Below, piece by piece: positions 1 to 12,600 of a DNA stretch of 50,897 bases. Under the pieces are notes generated by a model. That model ran no database searches and was not told where the DNA came from. It saw nothing but the letters and a program-made list of their open reading frames with translations. Every line of letters begins with the position of its first letter. The first letter of the stretch is position 1. Made by a program: the position numbers and the translations under genes. The DNA is from Chloroflexota bacterium (lineage in GTDB: Bacteria > Chloroflexota > Limnocylindria > QHBO01): contig JAILWI010000009.1 in NCBI GenBank assembly GCA_025699005.1, positions 1 to 50,897 of the forward strand, written 5' to 3'.

Positions 1-100
1 GGGGCCCCCCGTCTCCCTGCCGCCCGGGCCCCGGGGGGGGCCCCGGCCGTGCCCGCGGCGGGGGGGGGGGGGGCCGCCCCTTGGCGCCCCCCCCCCCCGC
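1..100. other. Homopolymeric G/C low-complexity contig end
   Basis: Nearly every base is G or C, in long runs (for example about 14 G at 60-73 and about 12 C at 87-98). Normal coding composition begins abruptly near position 101. No promoter or gene can be read here, although the hspR frame happens to stay open through it. This looks like sequencing or assembly error at a contig terminus, not genomic DNA. Confidence 0.7.
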
Positions 101-454
101 GACGATCTGACCCGACCCCGATACATCATCAGCATCGCCGCCGAGCTGGCGAGCTGCCATCCGCGCACGCTGCGGATCTACGAGGAGGAGGGCCTCCTCT
201 CTCCGCAGCGGCGCAACAACCTCCGTCTCTACAGCGAGGCGGATATCCAGCGCGTTCGTATCATTCGTTTCCTGACGCGCCGACAGCGAGTGAACCTCGC
301 CGGCGTGCGGGTCATCCTTCAGCTCGAGTCACTCGGGAAGATCCGGGTCTACGATCTGTTCGATGAGGACGATGTAGAGCGATTCGCCGAAGACCACGAC
401 GAGCAGGTGCTCGTCGACGCGCCGGCTGAAGGAGCGACCAAGCGTGGCAACTGA
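101..454 (+). CDS. hspR: HspR-type MerR-family heat-shock repressor, 5' partial
   Basis: The frame ending at the TGA at 452-454 reads [17 protein letters not shown], then a MerR winged-helix core ([33 protein letters not shown]), and has a short acidic C-terminus. This is the usual layout of HspR, a dimeric repressor that senses heat shock through DnaK and binds HAIR operators. HspR normally has only about 10-15 residues before the [10 protein letters not shown] segment, so little of the protein is missing; the start lies in the corrupted G/C tract. It overlaps lon by 11 bases, which argues for translational coupling and places the repressor in the operon it should control. No HAIR-like inverted repeat (CTTGAGT-N7-ACTCAAG) was found, probably because the upstream region is lost. 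Family confidence is high; true start unknown. Confidence 0.85.
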   Translation, partial: DDLTRPRYIISIAAELASCHPRTLRIYEEEGLLSPQRRNNLRLYSEADIQRVRIIRFLTRRQRVNLAGVRVILQLESLGKIRVYDLFDEDDVERFAEDHDEQVLVDAPAEGATKRGN

Positions 455-2975
455 CGAGACACAGAACATTCCCGAGCCGTCGGCGAACGAGGAGAACGGC
501 GGGGACCTGGAGCGAGTCCAGGTCCTGCCGCTCGTCGCCCTGCGCGACACGGTGATCTTTCCCGAGATGATCGTTCCGCTGCAGGTCGGACGTGACCGCA
601 GCGTCAAGGCGCTCGACCGCGCCGTCCGCACCTCGCAGCCCGTGGCGCTGGTGACCCAGCGCTCGAGCGAGCAGGAGGACATCACCACCGCGGAGGAGCT
701 CTACCCGGTCGGCACCCTGGCGAAGATCGCCCAGGTCATCCGGCTCCAGGACGGCACCATCCGCGCGATCGTGCAGGGTCAGCGCCGAATCCGGCTGCTC
801 GACCTGCTGCAGAGCGACCCGCACCTCGAAGCTCGCGTCGAGGTGATCGAGGACGTCACCGAGAAGACTCTCGAGGTCGAGGCCCTCATGGCGTCGATCC
901 ACGCGCAGATCGAGCAGTACGTCAGCAGCGGTGCATCGGTCCCGCCCGAGGTGGCGGTCGCCGCCCGCAACATCAGCGACGGCGGGCTGCTGGCCGACAT
1001 GACGGCGTACAGCCCGGACATGTCGACCGAGCAGCGCCAGGAGCTGCTCGAGACCGTCAACGTGGCGGATCGGCTGCGCCTGGCGAGCCAGTTCCTCTCG
1101 AAGCAGATCGAGGTGCTCGAGCTCAAGGGCCGCATCCAGAGCGAGGTCAAGTCCGAGATGGACAAGACCCAGCGCGAGTACATCCTGCGCGAGCAGATGA
1201 AGGCCATCCAGAAGGAGCTCGGCGAGGACGACCCGGCGGTCGCCGAGGCGTCCGAACTCCGCGAGCGCGTCGAGCAGTCGGCGATGCCCGAGGAGGTCAA
1301 GGAGCGGGCGCTCAAGGAGGTCGATCGCCTCTCCCGGATCCCGAGCGCATCTCCCGAGCAGGGCGTCATCCGCACCTACGTCGACTGGCTGGTCAGCCTG
1401 CCCTGGGGCATCGAGACCGATGACAACCTGGACCTCGAGGACGCGGAGAAGATCCTGAACGAGGACCATTGGGGCCTCGAGAAGCCGAAGGAGCGGATCG
1501 TCGAGTACATGGCCGTGCGCAAGCTGGCCGAGAAGATCCGATCTCCCATCCTCCTGTTCGTCGGACCGCCCGGCGTCGGCAAGACGAGCCTCGGCAAGAG
1601 CATCGCTCGGGCCATGGGCCGCAAGTTCGTGCGCATGAGCCTGGGCGGCATCCACGATGAGGCGGAGATCCGCGGGCACCGGCGCACCTACATCGGCGCA
1701 CTGCCTGGCCGCGTGATGCAGAACATCAAGACGGCGGGATCGGCGAACCCGGTCTTCATGCTCGACGAGATCGACAAGGTCGGCATGGACTTCCGTGGCG
1801 ATCCCTCGTCGGCACTGCTCGAGGTCCTGGATCCCGAGCAGAACAACACCTTCGCCGACAACTACCTCGAGGTGCCGTTCGACCTGAGCAAGGTGCTCTT
1901 CATCGCCACGGCGAACATGCTCGACACCATCCCGGCCGCCCTGCGCGATCGGATGGAGGTCATCCAGCTGCCGGGCTACACGCAGCTGGAGCGGGTGCGG
2001 ATCGCCGAGCGGTTCCTGGTCCCGAAGCAGCTCGAGAACCATGGCCTCACCGAGGAGAACCTGAAGTTCGAGGAGGGCGCGCTCGTCCGCCTCATCCAGG
2101 CCTTCACCCGGGAAGCCGGCGTCCGCAACCTGGAGCGCGAGATCGCGAACGTGGCCCGCAAGGTCGCGCGGCGCGTGGCGAGCGACCCGAAGACGAAGGT
2201 CGTCGTCAAGCCCGAGGATCTCGAGGAGTACCTCGGACCGGGACGGTTCGAGTACGGCGAGCTCGACGCGGAGGACCAGATCGGCATGGTGACCGGGCTC
2301 GTCGTCAGCGACGCGGGCGGCGACATCGTGCAGGTCGAGGCCACGCGGATGGATGGCAAGGACGACTTCCTCCTGACCGGCCAGCTGGGCGACGTGATGA
2401 AGGAGTCGGCGCGTGCCGGGATGAGCTACATCCGGGCGCGGACGAAGGAGCTCGAGATCGACCCGGGCGCCTTCGAGAAGACGACCATCCACATCCACGT
2501 CCCGGCGGGCGCGACCCCGAAGGACGGCCCGAGCGCCGGCGTGACCATGGCGACCGCCATGGCGAGCCTGCTCACGGGCAAGCCGGTCCGGCGCGACCTG
2601 GCCATGACGGGCGAGATCACGCTTCGCGGCCGGGTGCTGCCGATCGGCGGACTGAAGTCCAAGCTGCTCGCCGCTCACCTCGCCGGGGTGAAGACCGTCC
2701 TCATCCCGAAGCGAAACGAGAAGGACCTGGTGGACGTGCCCGACGAGGTGCGCCAGCAGCTCCGGATCGTGCCGGTCGAGAACATGGACCAGGTCCTGGC
2801 CGAGGCGCTCATCGAGGCGCCCCGGTCGGCGGCCCGGATCAAGGCCGAGCGGGACGAGCGACAGCAGCGGGTCGCGCGGCGGCCGCGACGATCGCGCAAG
2901 CGGTCGAGCGACACGCCGATCCCGGCCGCGGGCGACGCCCCCGCGGACCAGCCGCCCGCGGGGCAGCCCGCCTAG
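444..2975 (+). CDS. lon: ATP-dependent protease Lon (La)
   Basis: This 843-residue protein has the three Lon parts in order: an N-terminal substrate-binding domain (about 25-230, starting [16 protein letters not shown]), an AAA+ module with Walker A GPPGVGKT at 374-381 and Walker B FMLDEIDK, and a C-terminal protease domain. The catalytic serine is S697 in KDGPSAG and the catalytic lysine is K740 in [10 protein letters not shown]; their 43-residue spacing matches E. coli S679/K722. Lon degrades misfolded and some regulatory proteins in the cytoplasm. The GTG start at 444 overlaps the end of hspR, and a long basic, proline-rich tail (about 800-843) follows the protease domain. Its position inside the hspR operon suggests heat induction through HspR. 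Length is normal for LonA. Confidence 0.97.
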   Translation: MATDETQNIPEPSANEENGGDLERVQVLPLVALRDTVIFPEMIVPLQVGRDRSVKALDRAVRTSQPVALVTQRSSEQEDITTAEELYPVGTLAKIAQVIRLQDGTIRAIVQGQRRIRLLDLLQSDPHLEARVEVIEDVTEKTLEVEALMASIHAQIEQYVSSGASVPPEVAVAARNISDGGLLADMTAYSPDMSTEQRQELLETVNVADRLRLASQFLSKQIEVLELKGRIQSEVKSEMDKTQREYILREQMKAIQKELGEDDPAVAEASELRERVEQSAMPEEVKERALKEVDRLSRIPSASPEQGVIRTYVDWLVSLPWGIETDDNLDLEDAEKILNEDHWGLEKPKERIVEYMAVRKLAEKIRSPILLFVGPPGVGKTSLGKSIARAMGRKFVRMSLGGIHDEAEIRGHRRTYIGALPGRVMQNIKTAGSANPVFMLDEIDKVGMDFRGDPSSALLEVLDPEQNNTFADNYLEVPFDLSKVLFIATANMLDTIPAALRDRMEVIQLPGYTQLERVRIAERFLVPKQLENHGLTEENLKFEEGALVRLIQAFTREAGVRNLEREIANVARKVARRVASDPKTKVVVKPEDLEEYLGPGRFEYGELDAEDQIGMVTGLVVSDAGGDIVQVEATRMDGKDDFLLTGQLGDVMKESARAGMSYIRARTKELEIDPGAFEKTTIHIHVPAGATPKDGPSAGVTMATAMASLLTGKPVRRDLAMTGEITLRGRVLPIGGLKSKLLAAHLAGVKTVLIPKRNEKDLVDVPDEVRQQLRIVPVENMDQVLAEALIEAPRSAARIKAERDERQQRVARRPRRSRKRSSDTPIPAAGDAPADQPPAGQPA

Positions 2976-2997
2976 GTGACGGCGATGCCGGCGTGTC

Positions 2998-3034
2998 ACG
3001 GAGCACCGATCCGGGCTGATCGGGCGTTCTCCGT
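2998..3034 (+). other. Two-part inverted repeat in the lon-dnaJ gap
   Basis: In the 93-base gap between lon and dnaJ, an outer pair (ACGGAG at 2998-3003, CTCCGT at 3029-3034) encloses an inner perfect pair (CCGATC at 3006-3011, GATCGG at 3018-3023) with a six-base loop. No T-run follows, so a strong intrinsic terminator is unlikely. It could be an RNA processing or stability element, or chance in GC-rich DNA. Confidence 0.3.
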
Positions 3035-3068
3035 GGCGCGCGCCGGCCGCGTCGGGGGGCGCTGAGCG

Positions 3069-4055
3069 ATGGACTACAAGGATTACTACGCGATCCTCGG
3101 CGTCCCGAAGACGGCGTCGCAGGCCGAGATCAAGAAGGCCTATCGCAAGCTCGCCCGTGAGCTCCATCCCGACACGAACAAGGATCCCGGAGCCGAGAAG
3201 CGCTTCAAGGACGCCAACGAGGCGCACGCCGTCCTCGCCGACCCCGAGAAGCGGAAGCAGTACGACGAGCTCGGCGCGAACTGGCAGGCGTACCAGAACG
3301 CCGGCTTCGGGTCCGGCGGTGCGTCGGACTGGGCCGGATTCGGCGGCGCCCCGGGCGGCACGCGCTGGACCTACCGGACGGCATCGGCCGAGGAGATGGG
3401 CGGCTTCAGCGACTTCTTCCGCCAGTTCTTCGCTGGCGGAGCGTCGACCGGCGGCGGTTCGCCGTTCGGCGGAGGAGCGAGCGCCGGCGGCGGAGGCTTC
3501 GAGTACGTCGACCTGTCGAACCTCGGGCGGGGCGGTCGGCAGCGGGCCATTCCATCGGCTCAGGCCACCGCCGAGGTGACCCTGGCCGAGGTGGCGACCG
3601 GGACCGAGCGCATGGTCAACGTCAACGGCCGCCGGCTCCACGTGAAGATTCCCGCCGGCGTGAGCGACGGGTCGAAGGTGAAGCTCAGCGGCGCGGTCGA
3701 CGGCGGCGACCTCGTGATCACGGTCAGGGTCAAGGCCGATGCGCGCTTCCAGCGCGACGGCAACGACCTGCGCGTAGAGCTCCCGCTCACGCTCGCCGAG
3801 GCACTGATCGGCGCGGAGGTGCCGGTGCCGACGCCGACCGGGAGCGTGAAGCTGCGGATCCGGCCGAACACCCAGAACGGCCAGGAGATCCGCCTCAAGG
3901 GCCGCGGGCTTCCCAGGCGCGGCTCGTCGCAGAAGGGCGACCTGGTGGTCGTCACCCGGGTCGTGCTGCCGAAGCTGGACGACGATGCCCGCGCCCAGCT
4001 GACCGAGGTGCTCGCGAAGGATCCGCAGCCCGACCCGCGCGCGTCGCGACATTGA
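3069..4055 (+). CDS. DnaJ-family co-chaperone, CbpA type (no zinc finger)
   Basis: This 328-residue protein begins with a complete J domain (about 4-70) carrying the HPD motif at H33-D35, which stimulates DnaK ATPase. A Gly/Phe/Ser-rich linker (about 78-155) follows, then the two beta-barrel substrate-binding domains of DnaJ C-terminal type (about 165-315; [36 protein letters not shown]). The CxxCxGxG zinc-finger repeats of classical DnaJ are absent, so this is a type II/CbpA-like co-chaperone. It should hand unfolded proteins to DnaK and cooperate with ClpB, encoded 13 bases downstream. dnaK and grpE are not in the window. HspR operons often hold dnaK-grpE-dnaJ; here the partners are lon and clpB. 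Confidence 0.92.
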   Translation: MDYKDYYAILGVPKTASQAEIKKAYRKLARELHPDTNKDPGAEKRFKDANEAHAVLADPEKRKQYDELGANWQAYQNAGFGSGGASDWAGFGGAPGGTRWTYRTASAEEMGGFSDFFRQFFAGGASTGGGSPFGGGASAGGGGFEYVDLSNLGRGGRQRAIPSAQATAEVTLAEVATGTERMVNVNGRRLHVKIPAGVSDGSKVKLSGAVDGGDLVITVRVKADARFQRDGNDLRVELPLTLAEALIGAEVPVPTPTGSVKLRIRPNTQNGQEIRLKGRGLPRRGSSQKGDLVVVTRVVLPKLDDDARAQLTEVLAKDPQPDPRASRH

Positions 4056-4068
4056 CGGGAGACGCGGC

Positions 4069-6726
<2,658 letters not shown>

Positions 6727-6781
6727 TCGGGCGCACGGAGGCGTACTCTGAGCGCGTCGAACCGACGAGGAGGGCGAGCCC

Positions 6782-7558
6782 ATGGGATTCGAGCGACCGA
6801 CGGGTGCCGGACCGGGCATCGGGGCCGAACCGGCCCCCACGCCGGGACCCGCGGAATCGACGACGGCACCCGCTCCGGGCGATGTGACGCCGGCGATGCG
6901 CCTCCAGATCCTCTCCACCGAGCACTGGAGCCTCCTCGCATCGCGCTCCCTGGCCTGGAACGAATCGTTCGCCCGGGCCGGCATGTTCCTGTCGACGCTG
7001 TCCGGAGCCATCGTGGCGCTGGCGCTCGTCGCCCAGGCCACCCAGTTCGGCGAGGGGTTCCGCATCTTCGCGCTCGTCATCCTGCCGGTGGTGCTGTTCG
7101 TCGGCGTCGGCACCGTGCTCCGGATGGGAATTGCCAACTACCACGACGCGGTGTGCGTGATGGGCATGAACCGGATCCGGGCCGCCTACCTGGAAGCCGC
7201 ACCCGACCTCTCTCGCTACTTCGTCATGGGCACGACGGACGACGAGCGCGGGATCCTCGCGACCATGGCGATTGCGCCGCGCACGTCGATGCTGGCCCAG
7301 ATGGTCGCGTCGAGCCCGATGCTCATCAGCGTGGTCAATGGGGTTCTGGCCGGAGCGATCGTGTCGCTTGCCGCGATCCAGGTGAACGCCAGCACCGTGG
7401 TGTCGCTCGTCGCCGGGGCCCTCGCCTTCGTCTTCACGGTCGCCGCGTTCGGCGCTTACGCCCGCCGCGAAATCGCGCGCGGAAGCGCCACCTTTGTATC
7501 GCGGTTCCCGTCCGAGCCGGTCGTGGCCAGCGGGCCATCCGAGACCGACGCAGCCTGA
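6782..7558 (+). CDS. Predicted integral membrane protein, unknown function
   Basis: This 258-residue protein has a Pro/Gly/Thr-rich N-terminal 40 residues with no charge cluster typical of a signal peptide. Two hydrophobic segments follow near residues 70-115 (FLSTLSGAIVALALVAQAT, FALVILPVVLFVGVGTVL) and a second pair near 175-230 (LISVVNGVLAGAIVSLAAI, VSLVAGALAFVFTVAAFGAY). That suggests four helices with a central soluble stretch (NYHDAVCVMGMNRIRAAYLE). A GAGGAGGG ribosome-binding sequence lies just before the ATG. I do not recognise a named family. The 55-base gap after clpB may hold a weak promoter, so operon membership is uncertain. Confidence 0.75.
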   Translation: MGFERPTGAGPGIGAEPAPTPGPAESTTAPAPGDVTPAMRLQILSTEHWSLLASRSLAWNESFARAGMFLSTLSGAIVALALVAQATQFGEGFRIFALVILPVVLFVGVGTVLRMGIANYHDAVCVMGMNRIRAAYLEAAPDLSRYFVMGTTDDERGILATMAIAPRTSMLAQMVASSPMLISVVNGVLAGAIVSLAAIQVNASTVVSLVAGALAFVFTVAAFGAYARREIARGSATFVSRFPSEPVVASGPSETDAA

Positions 7559-7685
7559 CGCGGTGCGCCCGCGCACCCCTATCGGCGGCCCGGGCGTGAC
7601 CGCGACGCTCGCGAGCCGTTAGGATCGCGGGACCCAGAGACCGCCTGCCCAAGGCCGCGTCTTCCCCCCTGGCTAGGAGACCCTC

Positions 7686-9467
7686 GTGATTCGTACCTCC
7701 CGAGCCCATCGGTGGCTGGCCCTTGCCACCGCGATGACCATGCTGCTGACCATGGCCGTACCCATGGCGGTGGCGAAGAACCCCAAGGCGCCGGTGGATG
7801 TTCAGATCCTCGGCCTCAACGACTTCCACGGCCAGCTCGAGCCTGTTGACCCGACCGTGACGTCGGGGGCTCGCATCGGCTCGCTGACGGGCGGCCAGTG
7901 CCTCGCAGCGTGCATCGCGGCTGGCGGTGTCGAGTACCTGGCGACGCACGTGGCGAATCTGAAGGCCACGAACCCGAACACCGTCTTCGTTTCGGCGGGT
8001 GACTTGATCGGCGCGACGCCGCTGCTTTCGGCCCTCTTCCATGACGAGCCCACCATCGAGGCCTTCAACCTGATGGGTCTCGACTACAACGGCGTCGGGA
8101 ACCACGAATTCGACGAGGGTGTCGACGAGCTCCTGCGCATGGCGTACGGCGATGAGGCCACCAAGGGCTATGAGCCGGCTCGCCCCGATGGATGCCACCC
8201 GGTCGACGGGTGCGGCGACGGAGACGGCTACGGCGGCGCCGATTTCGACTTCCTCGCGGCCAACGTGGCCTACAAGGACAGCGGCAAGACCATCTTCGCC
8301 CCGTACTCCATTCACAACTTCCCCGGCGGCGTGAAGGTCGCATTCGTGGGAATGACCCTCGAGGGCACTCCCCTGATCGTCTCGCCCGGCGGTATCTCGT
8401 CGGTCAACTTCCTCGACGAGGCCGAGACCGTCAACGCCCTCGTGCCGCATCTCAAGCGTCGCGGCGTCGAGGCCATCGTGGTTCTGCTCCACGAGGGCGG
8501 CACTGTGGCTGCTCCCGGCAACGGTGCCGGCAACATCGGCACCATCAACAGCTGCACCTCGCCGTCGGGAGCTATCCCCCAGATCGCCGCGAATCTGGAT
8601 CCGGAGATCGACATCATGATCACCGGTCACACGAACTGGGCCGTGCATTGCCGGTTCGGCGATCTGGTCGTAACGGGTGCCGCCTCCCAGGGCCGCCTCG
8701 TCACCGATATCGATGCCAAGATCGACCGCACAACCGGGGACTTCGTTCCCGGCTCGATCACGGTGAACAACCACATCGTGAGCCGTGACGTGGCGCAGGC
8801 ACCGGCGTTGACCGCTCTCATCGCGAAGTACAAGGTGTTCGAAGGGCCGATCTCAGCCGTGGTCGTTGGGAACACGACCGCAGCCATGGATCGCAGCGTT
8901 CTTACGGCGGGGCGTGAGTCCACGCTCGGCCGGCTGATTGCCGACGCTCAGCTTGCTTCCTCCCAAGGAGCGGGAGCGCAGATCGCGTTCATGAATCCCG
9001 GCGGCATCCGCTCGAACTTCGACGCGGGAGATATCACCCACGGCGAGGCGTTCAGCGTCCAGCCGTTCAGCAACATCGTCACCACGATGACGCTGACAGG
9101 AGCTCAGATCGACACCATCCTGGAGCAGCAGTTCACAGTGAACAGCGGCCCGTCGGCCGGCAATGCGAGGACAACGGTGCTGCTCGTCTCAGAAGGCTTC
9201 ACGTACACATGGGATGCGGCTGCCCCCCTGGGCAACAGGGTGGATCCCGCGACGACGATGCTCAACGGCGTCCCGTTGGGGGCATCCACGGAGTACCGGG
9301 TGACGGCGAACAACTTCCTGTCGAGCGGCGGTGACGACTTCCCTGGCTTCCTCGCCGGGACGAACATCGTGACAGGCGCCGATGACCTGGTTGCCCTCGA
9401 GGCCTATCTCGGATCGAATAATCCGTACACACCCGTCGAGACGGTGAGAATCACTCGAGCGAACTAA
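7686..9467 (+). CDS. Secreted 5'-nucleotidase / cyclic phosphodiesterase (UshA family)
   Basis: This 593-residue protein starts at GTG with a clear signal peptide (MIRTSRAHRWLALATAMTML, cleavage near AVA at about 30). The calcineurin-like metallophosphatase domain shows LNDFHGQ (D46, H48), SAGDLIG (D106), GNHEFDEG (N139, H140), HEGG and ITGHTN (H315), the usual dinuclear metal ligands. The C-terminal 5'-nucleotidase substrate domain follows (NPGGIRSNFDAGDITHGEAF from about 437, then a SSGGDDFPGF-type loop). Enzymes of this family dephosphorylate external nucleotides to scavenge phosphate and nucleosides. It appears monocistronic: about 125 bases precede it and a hairpin terminator follows. 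Substrate range cannot be told from sequence. Confidence 0.92.
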   Translation: MIRTSRAHRWLALATAMTMLLTMAVPMAVAKNPKAPVDVQILGLNDFHGQLEPVDPTVTSGARIGSLTGGQCLAACIAAGGVEYLATHVANLKATNPNTVFVSAGDLIGATPLLSALFHDEPTIEAFNLMGLDYNGVGNHEFDEGVDELLRMAYGDEATKGYEPARPDGCHPVDGCGDGDGYGGADFDFLAANVAYKDSGKTIFAPYSIHNFPGGVKVAFVGMTLEGTPLIVSPGGISSVNFLDEAETVNALVPHLKRRGVEAIVVLLHEGGTVAAPGNGAGNIGTINSCTSPSGAIPQIAANLDPEIDIMITGHTNWAVHCRFGDLVVTGAASQGRLVTDIDAKIDRTTGDFVPGSITVNNHIVSRDVAQAPALTALIAKYKVFEGPISAVVVGNTTAAMDRSVLTAGRESTLGRLIADAQLASSQGAGAQIAFMNPGGIRSNFDAGDITHGEAFSVQPFSNIVTTMTLTGAQIDTILEQQFTVNSGPSAGNARTTVLLVSEGFTYTWDAAAPLGNRVDPATTMLNGVPLGASTEYRVTANNFLSSGGDDFPGFLAGTNIVTGADDLVALEAYLGSNNPYTPVETVRITRAN

Positions 9468-9488
9468 ACATCGTTTCGGGGATATCGC

Positions 9489-9518
9489 GAAGGGCCGGCT
9501 CGCAGAGGCCGGCCCTTC
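9489..9518 (+). terminator. Intrinsic-type terminator hairpin after the 5'-nucleotidase
   Basis: GAAGGGCCGG at 9489-9498 pairs perfectly with CCGGCCCTTC at 9509-9518 around a ten-base loop, 22 bases after the nucleotidase stop. The following bases (GTTCGTG) are only weakly T-rich, as is common in GC-rich genomes. Confidence 0.7.
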
Positions 9519-9670
9519 GTTCGTGCCTGTGGGCCATCGACATGCCGCGACGCACCCCGCGATCGGTCCGGGGAATACCAGGAACCCTTGCGCCGTGTGC
9601 AGCACGCGGCGTAGGGTAGGTACTAGCCCATCCGTACTCATCGAGGATCTTCATCACGTCTTCCCGGGGG

Positions 9671-12600
9671 ATGGTGAGCCGACTGTCGGCCGCGATCATC
9701 GCCACCGCACTGATCCTTCCGCTGCCCGCACCCGTCGCTGCAGCCCCTGTCGAAGTGGGGCACCGCGACTTCTCGTACGGGTCGAGCGTGTCGGCGCCGA
9801 CCGGCCAGAAGCCGCAGAGCAAGCTCTGGTTCGCGCAGGGCCGATGGTATGGCGCGCTGTACAGCACGGCGAACAGCGCCTTCACCGTGCACTCGCTGGA
9901 CTGGGCCAGTCAGACGTGGACGAACACCGGCGTGGTCATCGACCCGCGGCGCACCGCCCGACTGGACGTGCTGTGGGATGGGTCGAAGCTCTACACCGTC
10001 TCGGCCGGCACCGGAACCGGCTCGGGTGACGCCGCCCAGATCCGACGCTTCAGCTACTCGAGCAGCACCGGGGCGTACGCTCTCGACGTCGGCTTCCCGG
10101 TCGCTGTCACCACCCATGGCATGGAAGCCGGCGTGTTCGACAAGGACAGCACCGGCAAGCTGTGGTTCACCTACACGGCGGCGAACTCCGTGTGGGTGAC
10201 GCATACGACCACCAACGACCAGACCTGGGCCGCACCGTTCGTCATCCCGGTCGGGCCGGGCGCCACGACCCTGACCGCTGACGACATCTCGGCCGTCGTC
10301 GCCTACGACGGGAAGATCGGCGTGATGTGGAGCAACCAGAACGACTCCACCATGTACTTCGCGACCCACGTCGATGGCGCGGCGGCCAATACCTGGACGG
10401 TGAACCCGGCGGTCCAGCAGCCGCAGTACGCCGACGACCACATCAATCTGAAGTCGCTTCAGGCCGATGCCGACGGCCGCGTCTACGCCGCGACGAAAAC
10501 CTCCCTCAACAACGGCAGCGCGCCGCTCATGCTGCTCCTGGTTCTGGACGGCAACGGCGGCTGGCAGCGACACACGGTGGCCACCGTGGCGAACGACCAC
10601 ACGCGCCCGCTCGTCCTCATCGACCAGCAGAACCGGCAGCTGTACTGGTTCGCCGCCGCCCCGTGCTGCAGCGGCGGGGTCGTCTACTACAAGCAGACAT
10701 CGCTCGACAACATCAACTTCGCGCCTGGCATGGGAACGCCGTTCATCCAGAGCAGCCAGGACACGAAGATCAACAACATCTCGTCCACGAAGCAGGCGCT
10801 CGATTCCACCACCGGCCTGGTTGCTATCGCCGGCGACGACGGAACGCGCTACTACCTTCACAACGCGTTCACCCTCGGGACCCCGAGCGGGGCGCCGGAC
10901 ACCACCATCACCTCGGGCCCGTCCGGCGACACGACGGCGACCACGGCCGCCTTCCAGTTCGTCTCGTCGCAGACGAACTCCACGTTCGAGTGCTCCCTCG
11001 ACGGCGCAGCGTTCAGCAGCTGTGCTTCGCCGAAGTCCTACAGCGGCCTTGCGCTGGGTGGCCACACCTTCCAGGTCCGAGCGCGGAACGCATCGGGCAC
11101 ACTGGATCCCACCCCGGCATCGGCCGCGTGGAACGTCATCTCGGACGGTGGCGGCGGCACGACGACCACCGTGGAGCGGCGCGTGTCCGCCAGCTCCGAT
11201 GATGCGGAGCAGTGGCAGAACGGGGAGGTGAACCTCAACAGCAGCGACCTCGAGCTGACCGAGGACTCCGGCCGCGGCAACCAGACGGTGGGGATGCGGT
11301 TCACGAACCTCACCGTGCCGCAGGGCGCCACGGTCACGAACGCGTGGATTCAGTTCATGACCGACGAGGCGTCGAGCGGCACGACCTCCCTGACGTTCCG
11401 CGCAGAGGCGGTAGACAACTCGGCAACCTTCACGACAACCACCGGCAGCGTGGGGTCACGACCGCGGACCTCGGCCTTCACGACCTGGAGCCCGCCGGCG
11501 TGGCTCACGGTCGGCGAGGCCGGACCGGATCAACGCACGCCCTCGCTCGTGGGTCTCGTCCAGGAGGTCGTGGACCGCGGCGGTTGGACATCAGGAAACG
11601 CGCTGTCGGTCATCGTCACGGGGTCAGGCACGCGCTGGGCGGAGGCGTGGGACGGCACCACGGCCGGCGCCCCGCTCCTGCACGTGGAGTACAGCAGCGC
11701 GCCGCCCGACCCGCCGACCATCGGCGCCATCTCGCCGACGGGTGGCCCGCCAGGGACGAGCGTCGCGATCAGCGGGACGAACCTTGCCGGGGCGAGCGCT
11801 GTTCGATTCAACGGCACGGGCGCCTCGTACACCATCAACTCGCCCACGCAGGTGACGGCTTTCGTTCCCGGGACCGCCACCACAGGGTCCGTATCCATCG
11901 TGACAGCCGGCGGCACCGCAACCGGTCCGACCTTCACCGTGACCCCGCCGCCGCCGACACCCGCGCTCCGCGTGCCGTCCGACTACCCGACGATCCAGGC
12001 AGCCATTGACGCCGCCCAGAACGGGGACGTTGTCCTCGTCGCACCGGGCACCTACAGCGAGAGCGTCACGATCAGCGGGAAGACGATCACCCTGGCCTCG
12101 CACTATTACGAGAATCCAGACCCGGCGCTGATCGAGGCGACCGTCATCCAGACGAATGGCGTCGACGACGCCATCACCATCGAGAGCACGACCGGCGCCG
12201 GCCCGACGGTCCTCGGCTTCCGGATCACCGATCCGACCGGGGCGATCAACGACGGCATCATCGTCCGCGGCAGCGCCGTCCTGGAGCACAACCGGGTGGT
12301 CGGCTTCAAGGATGGGATCGACTTCAAGCCGCCGGACGTCTCCTTCGCCACTTGCACCTGCCGCTTCAACACGGTCGAGCTCAATCGCGACGACGGCTTC
12401 GACTTCGATCGGAACGTCGGCGGTCTCGTCGAGGGCAACATCGTGCGCAACAACGGCGAGGACGGCCTCGAGTATCGGCTCACCGATGAGGCAGGGGAGA
12501 TCGTCCTCGACATCCGCGACAACCACTTCGGGGCAAACGGGCAGGACGGTATTCAGCTGATCGACGAGATCGGCGTGTCGAACCGGGTCTTCACCATCGA

